Both the position numbers and the translations under genes were made by a program. A stretch of 64,000 nt of DNA from DAOPXV01 sp964551445 (GTDB taxonomy: Bacteria > Muiribacteriota > UBA9980), in contig CAZKCG010000004.1 in the NCBI GenBank assembly GCA_964551445.1, forward strand, positions 146,291 through 210,290, in the 5' to 3' direction. Below, one piece after another: positions 8,606 to 18,136 of this stretch. Under the pieces are notes generated by a model. It saw nothing but the letters and a program-made list of their open reading frames with translations, was not told the DNA's origin and did not search any database. Numbering within the stretch: the stretch's first letter is position 1; every line of letters begins with the position of its first letter.

Positions 8606-8672
8606 GGGCCTTTTTTGAAACACGCGGTTGTTCTCCATTTATGGATGACGTCCAAAGTTTCTTAAAAGGCCT
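8606..8672. terminator. Long inverted repeat between HAD phosphatase and tatC
   Basis: 8606-8621 (GGGCCTTTTTTGAAAC) pairs imperfectly with 8657-8673 around a ~35-nt loop that itself holds GGATGACGTCC. It may terminate the upstream gene; it ends just before the tatC promoter. Confidence 0.4.
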
Positions 8673-8674
8673 CT

Positions 8675-8703
8675 TTGACAAAAACCGACTTTTTAATTAT
8701 AAT
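8675..8703 (+). promoter_or_regulatory. Consensus sigma-70 promoter of tatC (leaderless)
   Basis: Perfect TTGACA (8675-8680), 17-nt spacer, perfect TATAAT (8698-8703). Only 7 nt separate the -10 box from the tatC ATG at 8711, and there is no Shine-Dalgarno, so the transcript should begin at or next to the start codon. Confidence 0.85.
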
Positions 8704-8710
8704 TACCACT

Positions 8711-9502
8711 ATGTCAGAAACAAGCGAACAAAATGAAAACATATATCCGGAGCTTGACGGGGCCGTTGAAATAACTGAGAGAGCGGACCCTGTCATCGAT
8801 GAATCCGTCGATCTTATAGAACATCTCACGGAGCTTCGAACGCTTATCATCAGATCCGTCATAGCGGTGGGGGTTCTGTTCTGCGTATTCTGTTATTACT
8901 CGGATAAGATAATGTATCTGGTCAGTTTTCAGATGAAGGCTATTTTGAAAGGCGAAAAGCTCGTCTTCATAGCGCCGGCGGAGGCGTTCTTCGTATCGCT
9001 GAAAGTATCAATGTTCGCGGCTGTTCTCGCGGCTCTGCCGTATCTTTTATATAATCTGTGGAAATTCGTTTATATCGCGATGACGCGCGGGGAAAAGAAA
9101 TATTTCAATCTTATCCTCATTACATCGACCGTCTCTTTCTACTGCGGCCTGCTGTTTTCCATCTATCTGGCTATACCGGTAGGTATAGGATTTTTGATAG
9201 GTTATTCGTCCGAGCTTTTTAAACCCATGATATCGGTCAACGCATATTATGATTTTTTAATATACACTTCGCTCGTCTTCGGTATAATATTTGAAATGCC
9301 TCTTTTGATGATGTTTTTAAATAAGCTGGGGATAGTCACTAAAAAATGGCTCACATCGAACAGGAAATACGCGGTTCTTTTGATTTTCATAACTGCCGGG
9401 ATATTTTCGCCGCCGGATGTTTTTTCGCAGTTTCTCGTAGCCGTACCGATGCTTTTTTTATATGAACTGGGTATTATTTTGATCAGAATAACTGGAAAAT
9501 AA
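8711..9502 (+). CDS. tatC: Sec-independent protein translocase TatC
   Basis: Core receptor of the twin-arginine translocon in the inner membrane; it binds RR signal peptides and recruits TatA/B. After a ~35-residue acidic N-terminus comes the family hallmark LIEHLTELRTLIIRSVIA, then six hydrophobic segments, including the conserved region around FIAPAEAFFVSLKVS, YNLWKFV and IFTAGIFSPPD-like ITAGIFSPPDVFSQ. The start ATG 8711 is fixed by the promoter, which ends 7 nt upstream. It is followed after 13 nt by a histidine phosphatase gene. tatA and tatB are not in the window. Confidence 0.95.
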   Translation: MSETSEQNENIYPELDGAVEITERADPVIDESVDLIEHLTELRTLIIRSVIAVGVLFCVFCYYSDKIMYLVSFQMKAILKGEKLVFIAPAEAFFVSLKVSMFAAVLAALPYLLYNLWKFVYIAMTRGEKKYFNLILITSTVSFYCGLLFSIYLAIPVGIGFLIGYSSELFKPMISVNAYYDFLIYTSLVFGIIFEMPLLMMFLNKLGIVTKKWLTSNRKYAVLLIFITAGIFSPPDVFSQFLVAVPMLFLYELGIILIRITGK

Positions 9503-9515
9503 AGGATTGATAATA

Positions 9516-10037
9516 ATGAAATATATTGAAATAAGGCGTCACAGCATTCGCCGCCAGACCGGGATACATCTCACGCAGGAAGGCGTTTCGCTCGCGAGAT
9601 CGATAGGCGAAACCGCCGGGAAGTTTTCGATCGTCGTGACGAGCCCGATACCGCGGGCTTTTGAAACCGCTATAGCCATGGGATACGCCGTGGACGATCA
9701 GATCGAACTCATAGCGACGATGGGCGAAGCGGTCAGCCATGAAATAGACTGGGACACCGATTACGCCGAATTCTCAAGAGTATATTCGAAGAACGGCGAA
9801 CTGACGAGGTTCTCAAACTCGCTTAAGGCGCTTATAATATCCATATTAAAACCTCTTTCAAACGACGGCAGAGCCCTCATGATCACCCACGGAGGGATCA
9901 TCCAGGCCGCGGCAGTCGCATGCATGCCGGCCGCCGATCATTCGAAGTGGGGAAGTTCCCCGTCATACTGTGAAGGCATAGGCATCTTTTATGACGGAGA
10001 AAAATTCACTGATTTTAAATTATTAAGAAATAATTAA
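9516..10037 (+). CDS. Histidine phosphatase family protein
   Basis: Phosphoglycerate-mutase-like histidine phosphatase of SixA size. The catalytic motif is IEIRRHSIRR near the N-terminus (phospho-histidine, with Ser in place of the commoner Gly of RHG). LTQEGVSLARSIGE and VVTSPIPRAFETA supply the second Arg, and LMITHGGIIQAAA the second catalytic His. ATG 9516 is preferred over the TTG at 9507 because AAAGGA lies at proper spacing. It is co-directional with tatC and the NCS2 permease. Substrate unknown; it could be a phosphoprotein or a small phosphate ester. Confidence 0.85.
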   Translation: MKYIEIRRHSIRRQTGIHLTQEGVSLARSIGETAGKFSIVVTSPIPRAFETAIAMGYAVDDQIELIATMGEAVSHEIDWDTDYAEFSRVYSKNGELTRFSNSLKALIISILKPLSNDGRALMITHGGIIQAAAVACMPAADHSKWGSSPSYCEGIGIFYDGEKFTDFKLLRNN

Positions 10038-10079
10038 GCATCCTGAAATTTCAGATCAATTATATTTTGAGAAGATTTT

Positions 10080-11393
10080 ATGAAGAACGACCTTTTATAT
10101 GATCTTAACGACAGTCCGCCGGCGATCGAGATGTTTTTCGTGGCGGTTCAGCACCTTCTCGGGATCTTCGTGCCTATAATAACTCCCGGGCTTATTATAT
10201 GCGGCGCTCTGGGACTCGATCTTCCAACGACCGCGTATATCGTTAATATGTCGCTCTTCGCTTCAGGTATAAGCACTTTCATTCAGGTGCATAAAATAGG
10301 TCCTCTGGGTTCGGGGCTTTTGAGCATTCAGGGCACGAGCTTTTCATTTGTCGGGCCGGTCATAGCCGCGGGAAAAGCGGGCGGGCTTTCAATGATAATA
10401 GGAGTATCAATAATAGGGTCCTTCATAGAAATGATCCTGAGCAGGTTCCTCGTCAGCGCAAAAAAGATAATAACGCCGCTCGTCAGCGGAATAGTAGTAA
10501 CCATGATAGGATTGACGCTTATAAAATCGGGGGTCTTTAACTGCGCCGGCGGAGCGGCCGCTATGAAGAACAACACTTTCGGCAGCCTTACTAATTTAGC
10601 GCTTTCAGGCGGAGTTTTTATGATGATATTCGTTTTAAACGCCAGCCGCAATAAATATCTTCGCATGAGTTCCATATTTCTCGGCCTCGCGGCAGGTTAT
10701 ACAGCTTCCATATTTATGGAAATGATCGACATATCAGGGTTTTCAAGCGTCGAACTATTTTGCGTTCCGGTTCCATTCAAGTACGGATTCGATTTTTCCC
10801 TCAGCGCTTTTTTTCCTATCGCGCTGATCTATCTTATAACGACCATAGAAACCATAGGCGATATAACAGCCACTTCGATAGTTTCGAAAGAACCTATTTC
10901 GGGTGATCTTTATATGAAAAGGCTTTCGGGCGGCGTCCTGGCCGACGGCTTCAATTCTCTTCTGGCGGCGGTTTTTAATTCATTTCCGAACACGACGTTC
11001 AGTCAGAACAACGGAATAATACAGATGACGGGCGTCGCGAGCCGGATGACGGGGTATTATATAGCCGCTTTTTTAACTATTATGGGGCTTTTTCCCGTCA
11101 TAGGCATGATATTTTCGGTAATGCCTGCGGCCGTTCTCGGCGGAGGAACGATCCTGATGTTCGCGACGATAGCCGCCAACGGCATCAAGATCATATCCAC
11201 CGAACCCCTTGACAGAAGATCGATATCCATAATGGCCATATCGCTGGGTCTCGGACTCGGCGTCACATTCACGCCGGAAATACTCAACGCTCTTCCGGGA
11301 TATCTCCGTGATATGTTCGGCTCGGGCATAACGACCGGAGGGCTTTCGGCGTTCATAGCCAATATATTGATCCCCCGGGAAACGGAAGAATAA
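10080..11393 (+). CDS. NCS2-family nucleobase (xanthine/uracil) permease
   Basis: Proton-coupled nucleobase symporter of the NCS2/NAT family in the inner membrane. Hallmarks are VQHLLG in TM1 and the NAT signature QNNGIIQMTG after NTTFS. About 12-14 hydrophobic segments span nearly all 437 residues, a normal length. Gln-Asn-Asn in the signature leans to purine (xanthine/urate) rather than uracil specificity, but this is not decisive. A 12-bp perfect palindrome (CTGAAATTTCAG, 10042-10053) lies just upstream and could be an operator. The gene ends convergently with the RND operon. Confidence 0.9.
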   Translation: MKNDLLYDLNDSPPAIEMFFVAVQHLLGIFVPIITPGLIICGALGLDLPTTAYIVNMSLFASGISTFIQVHKIGPLGSGLLSIQGTSFSFVGPVIAAGKAGGLSMIIGVSIIGSFIEMILSRFLVSAKKIITPLVSGIVVTMIGLTLIKSGVFNCAGGAAAMKNNTFGSLTNLALSGGVFMMIFVLNASRNKYLRMSSIFLGLAAGYTASIFMEMIDISGFSSVELFCVPVPFKYGFDFSLSAFFPIALIYLITTIETIGDITATSIVSKEPISGDLYMKRLSGGVLADGFNSLLAAVFNSFPNTTFSQNNGIIQMTGVASRMTGYYIAAFLTIMGLFPVIGMIFSVMPAAVLGGGTILMFATIAANGIKIISTEPLDRRSISIMAISLGLGLGVTFTPEILNALPGYLRDMFGSGITTGGLSAFIANILIPRETEE

Positions 11394-11442
11394 AAAAGCC
11401 TCTTCAGTTTCAGGCATATTCGAAGTATCTTATTTAACGGCA

Positions 11443-14400
11443 TTATTGCTTATCGTCTATCTCTTCGGGATAGATATCATGGTCTCCATAGACCTGTTTT
11501 ATGAGTTTTTTAGTATCTTTCGTGCTTTCCTTCTTAGAGAACTTTTCAGTGAAACCATAGAAAAGCGGCAAAAGAAGAAGCGTGAACACGGACGATGTTA
11601 TAAGTCCGCCTATGAGAACGACCGCCATCGGCTGCTGCATCTCGGCTCCCGCGCCGTAACCGAGCGCTATCGGAAGCACTCCGAAGAGCGCGGCGAGGGT
11701 CGTCATCATAACAGGTCTCAATCTTATCTTTCCGGCGTTTATGACGCTCGACATAAGGCTGTGCCCCTTGTGGCGCAGATCGTTTATGTATTCGACGAGT
11801 ATGACGCCTTTTTGAACTGAAAGTCCGAAATGAGCTATCAGCCCGACGAGCGATGAAACGTTAAGCGAAATACCAGTCGCGAAAAGCGCGAATATTCCGC
11901 CCATAAGAGCCAGCGGGATCGTGCCTATTATCAGAAGCGACTGACTGACGCTCTTAAAGGACATGAACAGGATCACGAAAACGCCTATTAAGGCCAGACC
12001 GAAAGCGTAGGTTATCTCGCTCAGCATTTTGACCTGTTTTTCGTAATTGCCGCCGAAAGCCACGAAATATCCATCCGGAAGCTTGAATTTCAACAGCTTT
12101 TGTTTGATATCGGCGGTTATCGAAAAAAGATCGCGCCCGGAATTGCTTCCGTTTATCTGAATGCGCCTTTGAAGGTCCTCGCGCTTAATGGAACTGGGCC
12201 CTTTTATCGAACTGATCTCGGAAACTTCGCTAAGTTTAACTTTTCCGAAAGACGGAGTATCTATGAAAAGTTCGCCTATATCTTTGATCGATCTTCTGTA
12301 GCGTTCATCGAGTCTGACGACTATATCGAATTCGCGGCCGCCCGTTAAAATTTTAGAAACGGTTTGACCTTCTATCGCGAGTTCGACCGTGCGCGCTATA
12401 TTCTCGATGTTCAAACCGAATTTTGCCGCTTTACGCCGGTCCGGCTTTATTATTATTGTCGGAACGCCCTGCGTCTGTTCGAGCTGAAGGTTCGTTAAAC
12501 CCGGGACCGAAGATATAAGGGTCAGAAGTTCGTTGCCTTTTTCGGTTAAAACGGCAAGATCGTATCCGTATAGTTTTATCGAGAATTTTGCCGAAGTGCC
12601 GGACATAGATTCTTCTATGCGGTTGGCCAGAGGCTGCGTAAAAAGAGCCAGAACACCTGGAACATCCTTCACTTTTTCATTCATCCTGTCAAAAATTTTA
12701 TCCATTGAAAGAGTTCTTTTCGAACGCGGAACCAGTTTAACGTATGGTTCCGAAACGTTGACGCCTTCGACGCAATCCGAGCCTTCGGCGCGGCCGCTTC
12801 TTTGAAGGACCGATTCAACGTCGGGGACGTCCTTGATCTTATCGCAGACGATCCTGGTAAGCCGCACCGTTTCCTCGAGGCTGGATCCGGGCGGCGTCAC
12901 AACGCTCAACATGACGGCATTCTCGTCTATAGGCGGCAGAAGCTCAACCGGAAGCCTGAATAAAAGAAAGACCGCGATGGTGAATATAGCCAATACCGAT
13001 ATGGCGAAAACATAGGCATTCTTTAAAACTTTTCTCTGAAGTGGAACGTAAATGTCAGAAAGATATTGTACCACGAACGATTTTTTTGATGCCGCCGCCC
13101 CCTTGAATTTTTCCAGAAGGACATAGGTCAGAGGCGGAACGAAAAGAAATGACAGTAACAGCCCCACTAAAATCGAAGTTATCATTGTGAACGCGAAAGG
13201 AGAAAATACGCGCCCTTCAAAACCGGAAAGCACGAGCAGCGGGAAAAATACCATGCAAATTATAGACGTGCTCGTAAGAACGGGCTTGAAAACTTCTATG
13301 GATCCTATGACGACGGAATCGTATATCGAAAGTTTTTTCATTTCGATATGCCTGAAAATATTTTCACATATAACTATCGCGGCGTCGACAAGTATTCCCA
13401 TTCCGACGACCAGGCCGCCGAGCGACATGACGTTAGCCGAAACACCGAAAAACTTCATTACAAAAAATGTCACCGCTACGGATATGGGTATCGTTATCGC
13501 TGAAACGAGCGTCGCTATTACGTTCGTCAGAAATATGAAAATGATTATTACGACGGCGGCTCCGCCTATTGCCATGGCTTCTATAAGATTTTTTGAGGTA
13601 TCGTTTATGAGATCGGACTGATCGAAGAAAGTAACCAGCTTAACGTTTTCGGGAAGGAACGGTTTTATTTCGTTCAGCGCCGATTTGATGGCCCCGGCGG
13701 TTTTTACCGTATCCGCTCCAGGCTGTTTTGAAACGGTAAGCGATATGACGCTTTTACCTTCCGCCTTCATCATGCCGCGTTTTAAAGCCGGAGCTTCCAG
13801 AACGTGCGCGACGGCCGAAAGATAAACAGGAACGCCATTTTGGGATGTGATTATGGTTTGTTCGAGTTCCGATACGTTTTTAATAACACCTATGCCGCGT
13901 ATGGTATATTCAATGGCGCCGGTCGGAAATATGCCGCCGGTGAAATTATGATTGTTTTCTTCAACGGCTTTTTCTATATTTTCAAGGGTAAGGCCGAAAT
14001 TTTTCAGTTTATTCGGATCGATATTTATCTGAAATTGCCTTGTTTCACCGCCAAAAAGCCTTACTTTTGAAACGCCGGCGGCCGTTTGGATTTTCGGTTT
14101 TATCAAAAAATTCGCCGTATCGCGCAGCGCCATTTCGTCCGTTCCGCCGCTTATATAAAATTCAAATACTTCCAGAAGCCGCGAAGACGCGGTTCCTATC
14201 GAAGAAATTTCCGTACCCTGCGGAAAACTTGACTGAACCGACGAAATTTTTTCGGATATGAACTGCCTTATGCGCCATATATCCTGGTCCCATTGAAATT
14301 CTATGCTGATCGACAGAAGACCCAACCCGCACACGCTTGTGACCCTGGTCACGCCGGGAATAGACCGCAGGCCGGCTTCCATCGGCCGCGCGATCAAATT

Positions 14401-14586
14401 TTCCATATCTTCCGGCCCCAGCGAGTGATTTTCAACTATTACCGTAACGATAGGTATGGAAAGGTCAGGAAGTATATCGCGGCTGACGTTTACCGCCGCG
14501 TTCATGCCGATAAGCGATAGAACCGCGACGGCAATGAATATAAGTATCCTGTTCTTTACTGAAAATTGTATTGTTTTTGATAACAT
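11443..14586 (-). CDS. RND efflux permease, heavy-metal (CzcA/CusA-like) type
   Basis: Inner-membrane proton-driven pump of a tripartite exporter. At 1,047 residues it has the full RND size, with twelve membrane segments and two large periplasmic loops. TM4 carries GMGILVDAAIVICEN, closer to the CusA/CzcA sequence VDAAIVMIEN than to the drug-type VDNAIVV. Residues near the C-terminus (LRPVMMTTLAALFGVLPIAL) are the family signature. It is last in a minus-strand operon after TolC-like and His-rich adaptor genes, 14 nt from the latter. The His/Cys-rich partners support a metal substrate such as zinc, copper or cobalt; which one cannot be told. Confidence 0.88.
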   Translation of the reverse strand: MLSKTIQFSVKNRILIFIAVAVLSLIGMNAAVNVSRDILPDLSIPIVTVIVENHSLGPEDMENLIARPMEAGLRSIPGVTRVTSVCGLGLLSISIEFQWDQDIWRIRQFISEKISSVQSSFPQGTEISSIGTASSRLLEVFEFYISGGTDEMALRDTANFLIKPKIQTAAGVSKVRLFGGETRQFQINIDPNKLKNFGLTLENIEKAVEENNHNFTGGIFPTGAIEYTIRGIGVIKNVSELEQTIITSQNGVPVYLSAVAHVLEAPALKRGMMKAEGKSVISLTVSKQPGADTVKTAGAIKSALNEIKPFLPENVKLVTFFDQSDLINDTSKNLIEAMAIGGAAVVIIIFIFLTNVIATLVSAITIPISVAVTFFVMKFFGVSANVMSLGGLVVGMGILVDAAIVICENIFRHIEMKKLSIYDSVVIGSIEVFKPVLTSTSIICMVFFPLLVLSGFEGRVFSPFAFTMITSILVGLLLSFLFVPPLTYVLLEKFKGAAASKKSFVVQYLSDIYVPLQRKVLKNAYVFAISVLAIFTIAVFLLFRLPVELLPPIDENAVMLSVVTPPGSSLEETVRLTRIVCDKIKDVPDVESVLQRSGRAEGSDCVEGVNVSEPYVKLVPRSKRTLSMDKIFDRMNEKVKDVPGVLALFTQPLANRIEESMSGTSAKFSIKLYGYDLAVLTEKGNELLTLISSVPGLTNLQLEQTQGVPTIIIKPDRRKAAKFGLNIENIARTVELAIEGQTVSKILTGGREFDIVVRLDERYRRSIKDIGELFIDTPSFGKVKLSEVSEISSIKGPSSIKREDLQRRIQINGSNSGRDLFSITADIKQKLLKFKLPDGYFVAFGGNYEKQVKMLSEITYAFGLALIGVFVILFMSFKSVSQSLLIIGTIPLALMGGIFALFATGISLNVSSLVGLIAHFGLSVQKGVILVEYINDLRHKGHSLMSSVINAGKIRLRPVMMTTLAALFGVLPIALGYGAGAEMQQPMAVVLIGGLITSSVFTLLLLPLFYGFTEKFSKKESTKDTKKLIKQVYGDHDIYPEEIDDKQ

Positions 14587-14600
14587 TTTATATCCCCTTA

Positions 14601-16295
14601 TTATTTACATGAATCGCAGCTCAATTCGAGTTTGCTGGACAGAGCCATGTTAAAAAGCTGCTGGTTGCCTACGGTCACGACCACATCGCCGGATTTCAAA
14701 CCTTCTTTTATCTCGACTTTTTCCATGAACCGGTGGCCCGTCCTGACGTAGATCTTATCGTAAGATTTTCCGCATTGCACGAAAACGAGCTGCCTGTCGC
14801 CGTCTTCTACCAGAGCTTTCTGCGGTATCGTTACTGCGCCCGGCCTTTCGGAAACAAGTATATCGCAGTTTATGAATTCGCCTATCTTTAAAAGTTCCGC
14901 GTTCTCTGATATTTCGGCGCGCGCCTTAAGCGTTCTTGTGTTAGGCTCGAGCTGGTTGCTGATATAAACTACGCTTCCGATAACGGGTATTTTTATTGAA
15001 GTTTCGACCTCGACCGTCTGGCCGACGGAAATTTTAGAACAATCGTTTTCATATATATCTATGTCGGCTATCGCTTTATCGTAGTCGCCAACGCACATTA
15101 AGGGGGTTTGAGTGTCGATGCTGGCTCCGATAGCTGAAAGTTGTTCTATAACTATGCCGTCTATCGGCGAATATATTGAAAAAGTTCCGAGCTCATGGAT
15201 CTTGCATCCCGTATGAGGATCGCATTCAACGCCAACCATCGAAAGATGTTTTTGCGAAACGTCCAGATTCTGCCTTGCCTCGAAAAACTCGGTCTGGATG
15301 TCGGCCACCTCTTTTTTCAGGGATATTTTTGAGTCGCTGAGTTTTTCCACGCGGCTCAATGATTTTTCGATATTTTCAAATCTTGATTTCGAAGATTCAT
15401 GCTCAATAGACGCGCTTTTCAATTCATTATCGGCGGCTTCGAGTTCGGATTTTGAGGAAATTCCCGAGTCGAATAATTTTTTTATACGCGCGTACTTTGT
15501 ATGTGCCGTTGAAAGAGCTATCTGCGCTTTGTCAAACTGAGATTTTGCGTCACTCGAGGCCGTTTTAGCTTCCTCGACGTTCTTCTGCGTGAATGAGCCG
15601 AGTTCGCCCATTTTAACTATGTTCTCATATTTTGAAAGCATTACCTCATATCTGCTGAGGTTTTTCAGATATTCGACCTTCGCGTTAAAAATCTCGATCG
15701 ACTCTAAAACCGCGAGTTCCTGGCCTTTTTTTACTCTGTCGCCTAACTTCACTTTCATCTGTTTAAGTTTTCCCGGAACAAGAGAAACTACTTTAGCGTA
15801 GTGTTCAGGATGAAATTTTACGATCCCGTTCGATTTCACCGTTTCATATACGGTTTCGATCTTTACAGGTTCGGTTTCAAGTCCGTCGATGTTTATTTCG
15901 GGCTCGGCCGCTTCACCGGCGTGCTCGTCTTTTTTTTCCGTTCCTCCGGTTTCATGACCGTGTTCGTCTTTTTTTACAGCGGTGATTTTTTCAGTTTCTT
16001 TTGCGGTATCAGGACAGGTTTCGCCCGCCTTGTGATTATGGGCCGCTTCAGCTTTTTTAGCGGCTTCTTCAAGTTTGTGTCCGGCTTCCGTTTCTTTCGT
16101 TCCTTCGGCTTCATGGCCGTGCTCGTCTTTTACGGCCGCTTGTTCATTTTTTTTGGCCGTATCCGGACATATTTCGCCCGCCTTGTGATTATGGGCCGTT
16201 TCGGCTGCCGAAATAATGTTTTGATTGATGAATTTCGGCGTTATAATATAAATGGCTGCAGCCATAAATATCAGGTATTTTATTTTATTTTTCAT
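14601..16295 (-). CDS. Metal-efflux membrane fusion protein with His-rich N-terminal repeats
   Basis: Periplasmic adaptor (CzcB/CusB class) linking the RND pump to TolC. The N-terminal membrane anchor is followed by a metal-binding region in which the unit AHNHKAGE(I/T)CPDTAK, then DEHGHE, occurs twice (about residues 34 and 85, a 51-residue duplication). The adaptor body follows: beta-barrel and lipoyl halves (VVSLVPGKLKQMKVKLGDRVKKGQELA; FSIYSPIDGIVIEQL), a long coiled coil (~200-340), and a C-terminal domain. It ends CDSCK, another possible metal ligand. The start overlaps the upstream TolC stop (ATGA). At 564 residues it is longer than usual because of the His-rich insert. Confidence 0.88.
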   Translation of the reverse strand: MKNKIKYLIFMAAAIYIITPKFINQNIISAAETAHNHKAGEICPDTAKKNEQAAVKDEHGHEAEGTKETEAGHKLEEAAKKAEAAHNHKAGETCPDTAKETEKITAVKKDEHGHETGGTEKKDEHAGEAAEPEINIDGLETEPVKIETVYETVKSNGIVKFHPEHYAKVVSLVPGKLKQMKVKLGDRVKKGQELAVLESIEIFNAKVEYLKNLSRYEVMLSKYENIVKMGELGSFTQKNVEEAKTASSDAKSQFDKAQIALSTAHTKYARIKKLFDSGISSKSELEAADNELKSASIEHESSKSRFENIEKSLSRVEKLSDSKISLKKEVADIQTEFFEARQNLDVSQKHLSMVGVECDPHTGCKIHELGTFSIYSPIDGIVIEQLSAIGASIDTQTPLMCVGDYDKAIADIDIYENDCSKISVGQTVEVETSIKIPVIGSVVYISNQLEPNTRTLKARAEISENAELLKIGEFINCDILVSERPGAVTIPQKALVEDGDRQLVFVQCGKSYDKIYVRTGHRFMEKVEIKEGLKSGDVVVTVGNQQLFNMALSSKLELSCDSCK

Positions 16296-17668
16296 CTTGC
16301 ATCACCTTTTTCTCCGGCTTTTAAAAGTAATTTTTCCATTACGTCGCCGTTCGCGGAAGGATCTATTCCGCAGGCTTTTCTAAGTTCGAGAAGGGATATG
16401 TTGAATTCTACTGAAGATAATATAAGACTTTCGTAAAACTCATAATAGTTCTTTTTAGCGTTCTGATATTCAAAAAGAGTAGTAGCGCCTTCGGCGTATC
16501 CTATCCTGGCCATTTCAAAAATATTGGACGCTTTTTTAAGCACAATGCCGGAAAGCCTTTTGAGCTTATCGCGGTAAAAAACGCAAGTGCCATATTTTTC
16601 GGTTACTTCGAGCAATATCCTGTTTTCAATATTGGCGAGATTATAGCTTTTGTGTTCTTTCAAAGATTCGTATCCGGCTATTTTCAAATTCAGAGATCCT
16701 ATGGATGCGCTTCTCTTTCCAAAATCATATACGGGGATCGAAAGCCCTATTCTGACGCCGCGTTCCGTTTCTTTAACGTCGTTCACGCTTCTGAATATGC
16801 CAAGCTTGAGTTCCGGGCCGGCCGATTGTTTTTCAAGCTCGATAAGATTCTTGTAAAGATCTATTTCGTATAACGCTGATTTTATTTCGCGCCTGTTTTC
16901 AAGGGCCAGTCTGAACAATTTATCGGCGTCATATAATTCGATCGCGGTATTTTCCGAAAGAAGCTCTATCTCACGGGTCAGAGAACCTTCAAGCCCGGAA
17001 GCGAAAAAATTATCGATAAAAGCGTCACGCATTATTCCATTAATTATTTCAATGCTTTTTTTTTCGATCTCTACGTCCTTCGCCGCTTCCATGTTTTTCA
17101 AAAACTGGATCTCGTAGTCGATCCCGGCCTGTTCCAGTTCCATTCTCGAGGCAAGAGCCACCTCGTACTTTTTAGACGCCGCGTCTATCGTCTTAGCCGC
17201 CATGTTCATGTTTTCGTTTGAAAGTTTTTTAAGGTGAACAGCCTTTACGCATTTTAGTAATGATATATCAGCGTTATATATCAAATTTTCTATAGCCTGA
17301 GCTGCTTCCTGTTTTTTTATCTCAAGTTCGAGACGGCTTTTGCGTTTCTTCAGGCGCGGAATTCTTCCGGCCTCAAAGGTCTTTGAAAGTTCGAGATTTT
17401 TAGTGTCGTATCTTTTTTCCTCGGTTTTGCCGAAAAGTCCTTCGCCTTCGGCTTCAAGAACTATCGGAAGCGTTTTGGTCTCGGCTTCCGAAGCTTTTTC
17501 AAAACTTTTCAGATCGTTTTTAATTAATTGTATCTCGTAATTCGAAGCGGAAATCTTTTCATTGAATCTTTTCAAGTTTCCCTCAACGGCGTCAGCCGCG
17601 GCCGGATATGAATACGAAATAACAGCCGCGATGAATAATACCGACAGCAAAAATGATGACCTTTTCAT
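16292..17668 (-). CDS. TolC-family outer-membrane efflux protein
   Basis: Outer-membrane channel subunit (CzcC/TolC superfamily) of the metal exporter. A cleavable signal (residues 1-~27, ending ADA) is followed by long alpha-helical hairpins with two OEP-type repeats. Diagnostic stretches are GLSIPVYDFGKRSASIGSLNLKI and the C-terminal region EGATTLFEYQNAKKNYYEFYESLI. The length (458) fits the family. It is first in the three-gene operon, and its TGA stop overlaps the adaptor ATG. The Cys/His-rich gene at 17802-18098 lies 133 nt upstream on the same strand. Confidence 0.85.
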   Translation of the reverse strand: MKRSSFLLSVLFIAAVISYSYPAAADAVEGNLKRFNEKISASNYEIQLIKNDLKSFEKASEAETKTLPIVLEAEGEGLFGKTEEKRYDTKNLELSKTFEAGRIPRLKKRKSRLELEIKKQEAAQAIENLIYNADISLLKCVKAVHLKKLSNENMNMAAKTIDAASKKYEVALASRMELEQAGIDYEIQFLKNMEAAKDVEIEKKSIEIINGIMRDAFIDNFFASGLEGSLTREIELLSENTAIELYDADKLFRLALENRREIKSALYEIDLYKNLIELEKQSAGPELKLGIFRSVNDVKETERGVRIGLSIPVYDFGKRSASIGSLNLKIAGYESLKEHKSYNLANIENRILLEVTEKYGTCVFYRDKLKRLSGIVLKKASNIFEMARIGYAEGATTLFEYQNAKKNYYEFYESLILSSVEFNISLLELRKACGIDPSANGDVMEKLLLKAGEKGDAR

Positions 17669-17801
17669 GGTGCCTCCATTGATTTTTTAAATATATGGGT
17701 AAATTAATATAATTGTTTTGAAACGATAAAACCCGGAATAAAAACCGCTGCAAAATTAACACGCATAAGTATTTTAAGGCGAGTTTCGTGAGAAATCAAA
17801 G

Positions 17802-18098
17802 TTATGACAGGCGGGGAGGATGGAAAAAGGATTTATCCAAAAGATTTATTATAAGCGAAAGATCATTATTGAAATTGAATTTTCCGGAATAATGCGGCGG
17901 TAAAATTTTGTCCGCGGAAGGCGTTATGATCTTGAAACAGGAGCAGTGGTTGTTCATCACGCCGCCGCAATGACTGTGTTCGGAACCGGACTGCGCGAAA
18001 TCGTGCTCATCGTCGCATTCGTGATCATGATAAACCGAACACGGAACGAAGGCTGTTATATTTATTATAAGTATTAATATTGAAATAAATTTAAACAT
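17802..18098 (-). CDS. Small exported Cys/His-rich protein, likely metal-binding
   Basis: Short exported protein (98 residues from ATG 18098). The N-terminal ~20 residues are a signal segment (MFKFISILILIINITAFVPC). Then come Cys/His-rich clusters: SVYHDHECDDEHD, SEHSHCGG and NNHCSCF. Small proteins of this kind often accompany heavy-metal efflux operons, and the TolC-adaptor-RND set lies immediately downstream. I chose ATG 18098 over an in-frame start at 18194 because an extended -10 promoter ends 8 nt upstream of it and a signal peptide begins there. No family assignment is possible from sequence alone. Confidence 0.65.
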   Translation of the reverse strand: MFKFISILILIINITAFVPCSVYHDHECDDEHDFAQSGSEHSHCGGVMNNHCSCFKIITPSADKILPPHYSGKFNFNNDLSLIINLLDKSFFHPPRLS

Positions 18099-18106
18099 CG
18101 TGTGTG

Positions 18107-18136
18107 ATTTTAACACATTCTGACGCTTTAAGTCAA
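18107..18136 (-). promoter_or_regulatory. Extended -10 promoter, leaderless start of the Cys/His protein
   Basis: On the minus strand: TTGACT (18136-18131), 18-nt spacer, TGt-TAAAAT with the hexamer at 18112-18107. Eight nt separate it from ATG 18098, and there is no Shine-Dalgarno. Confidence 0.7.
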
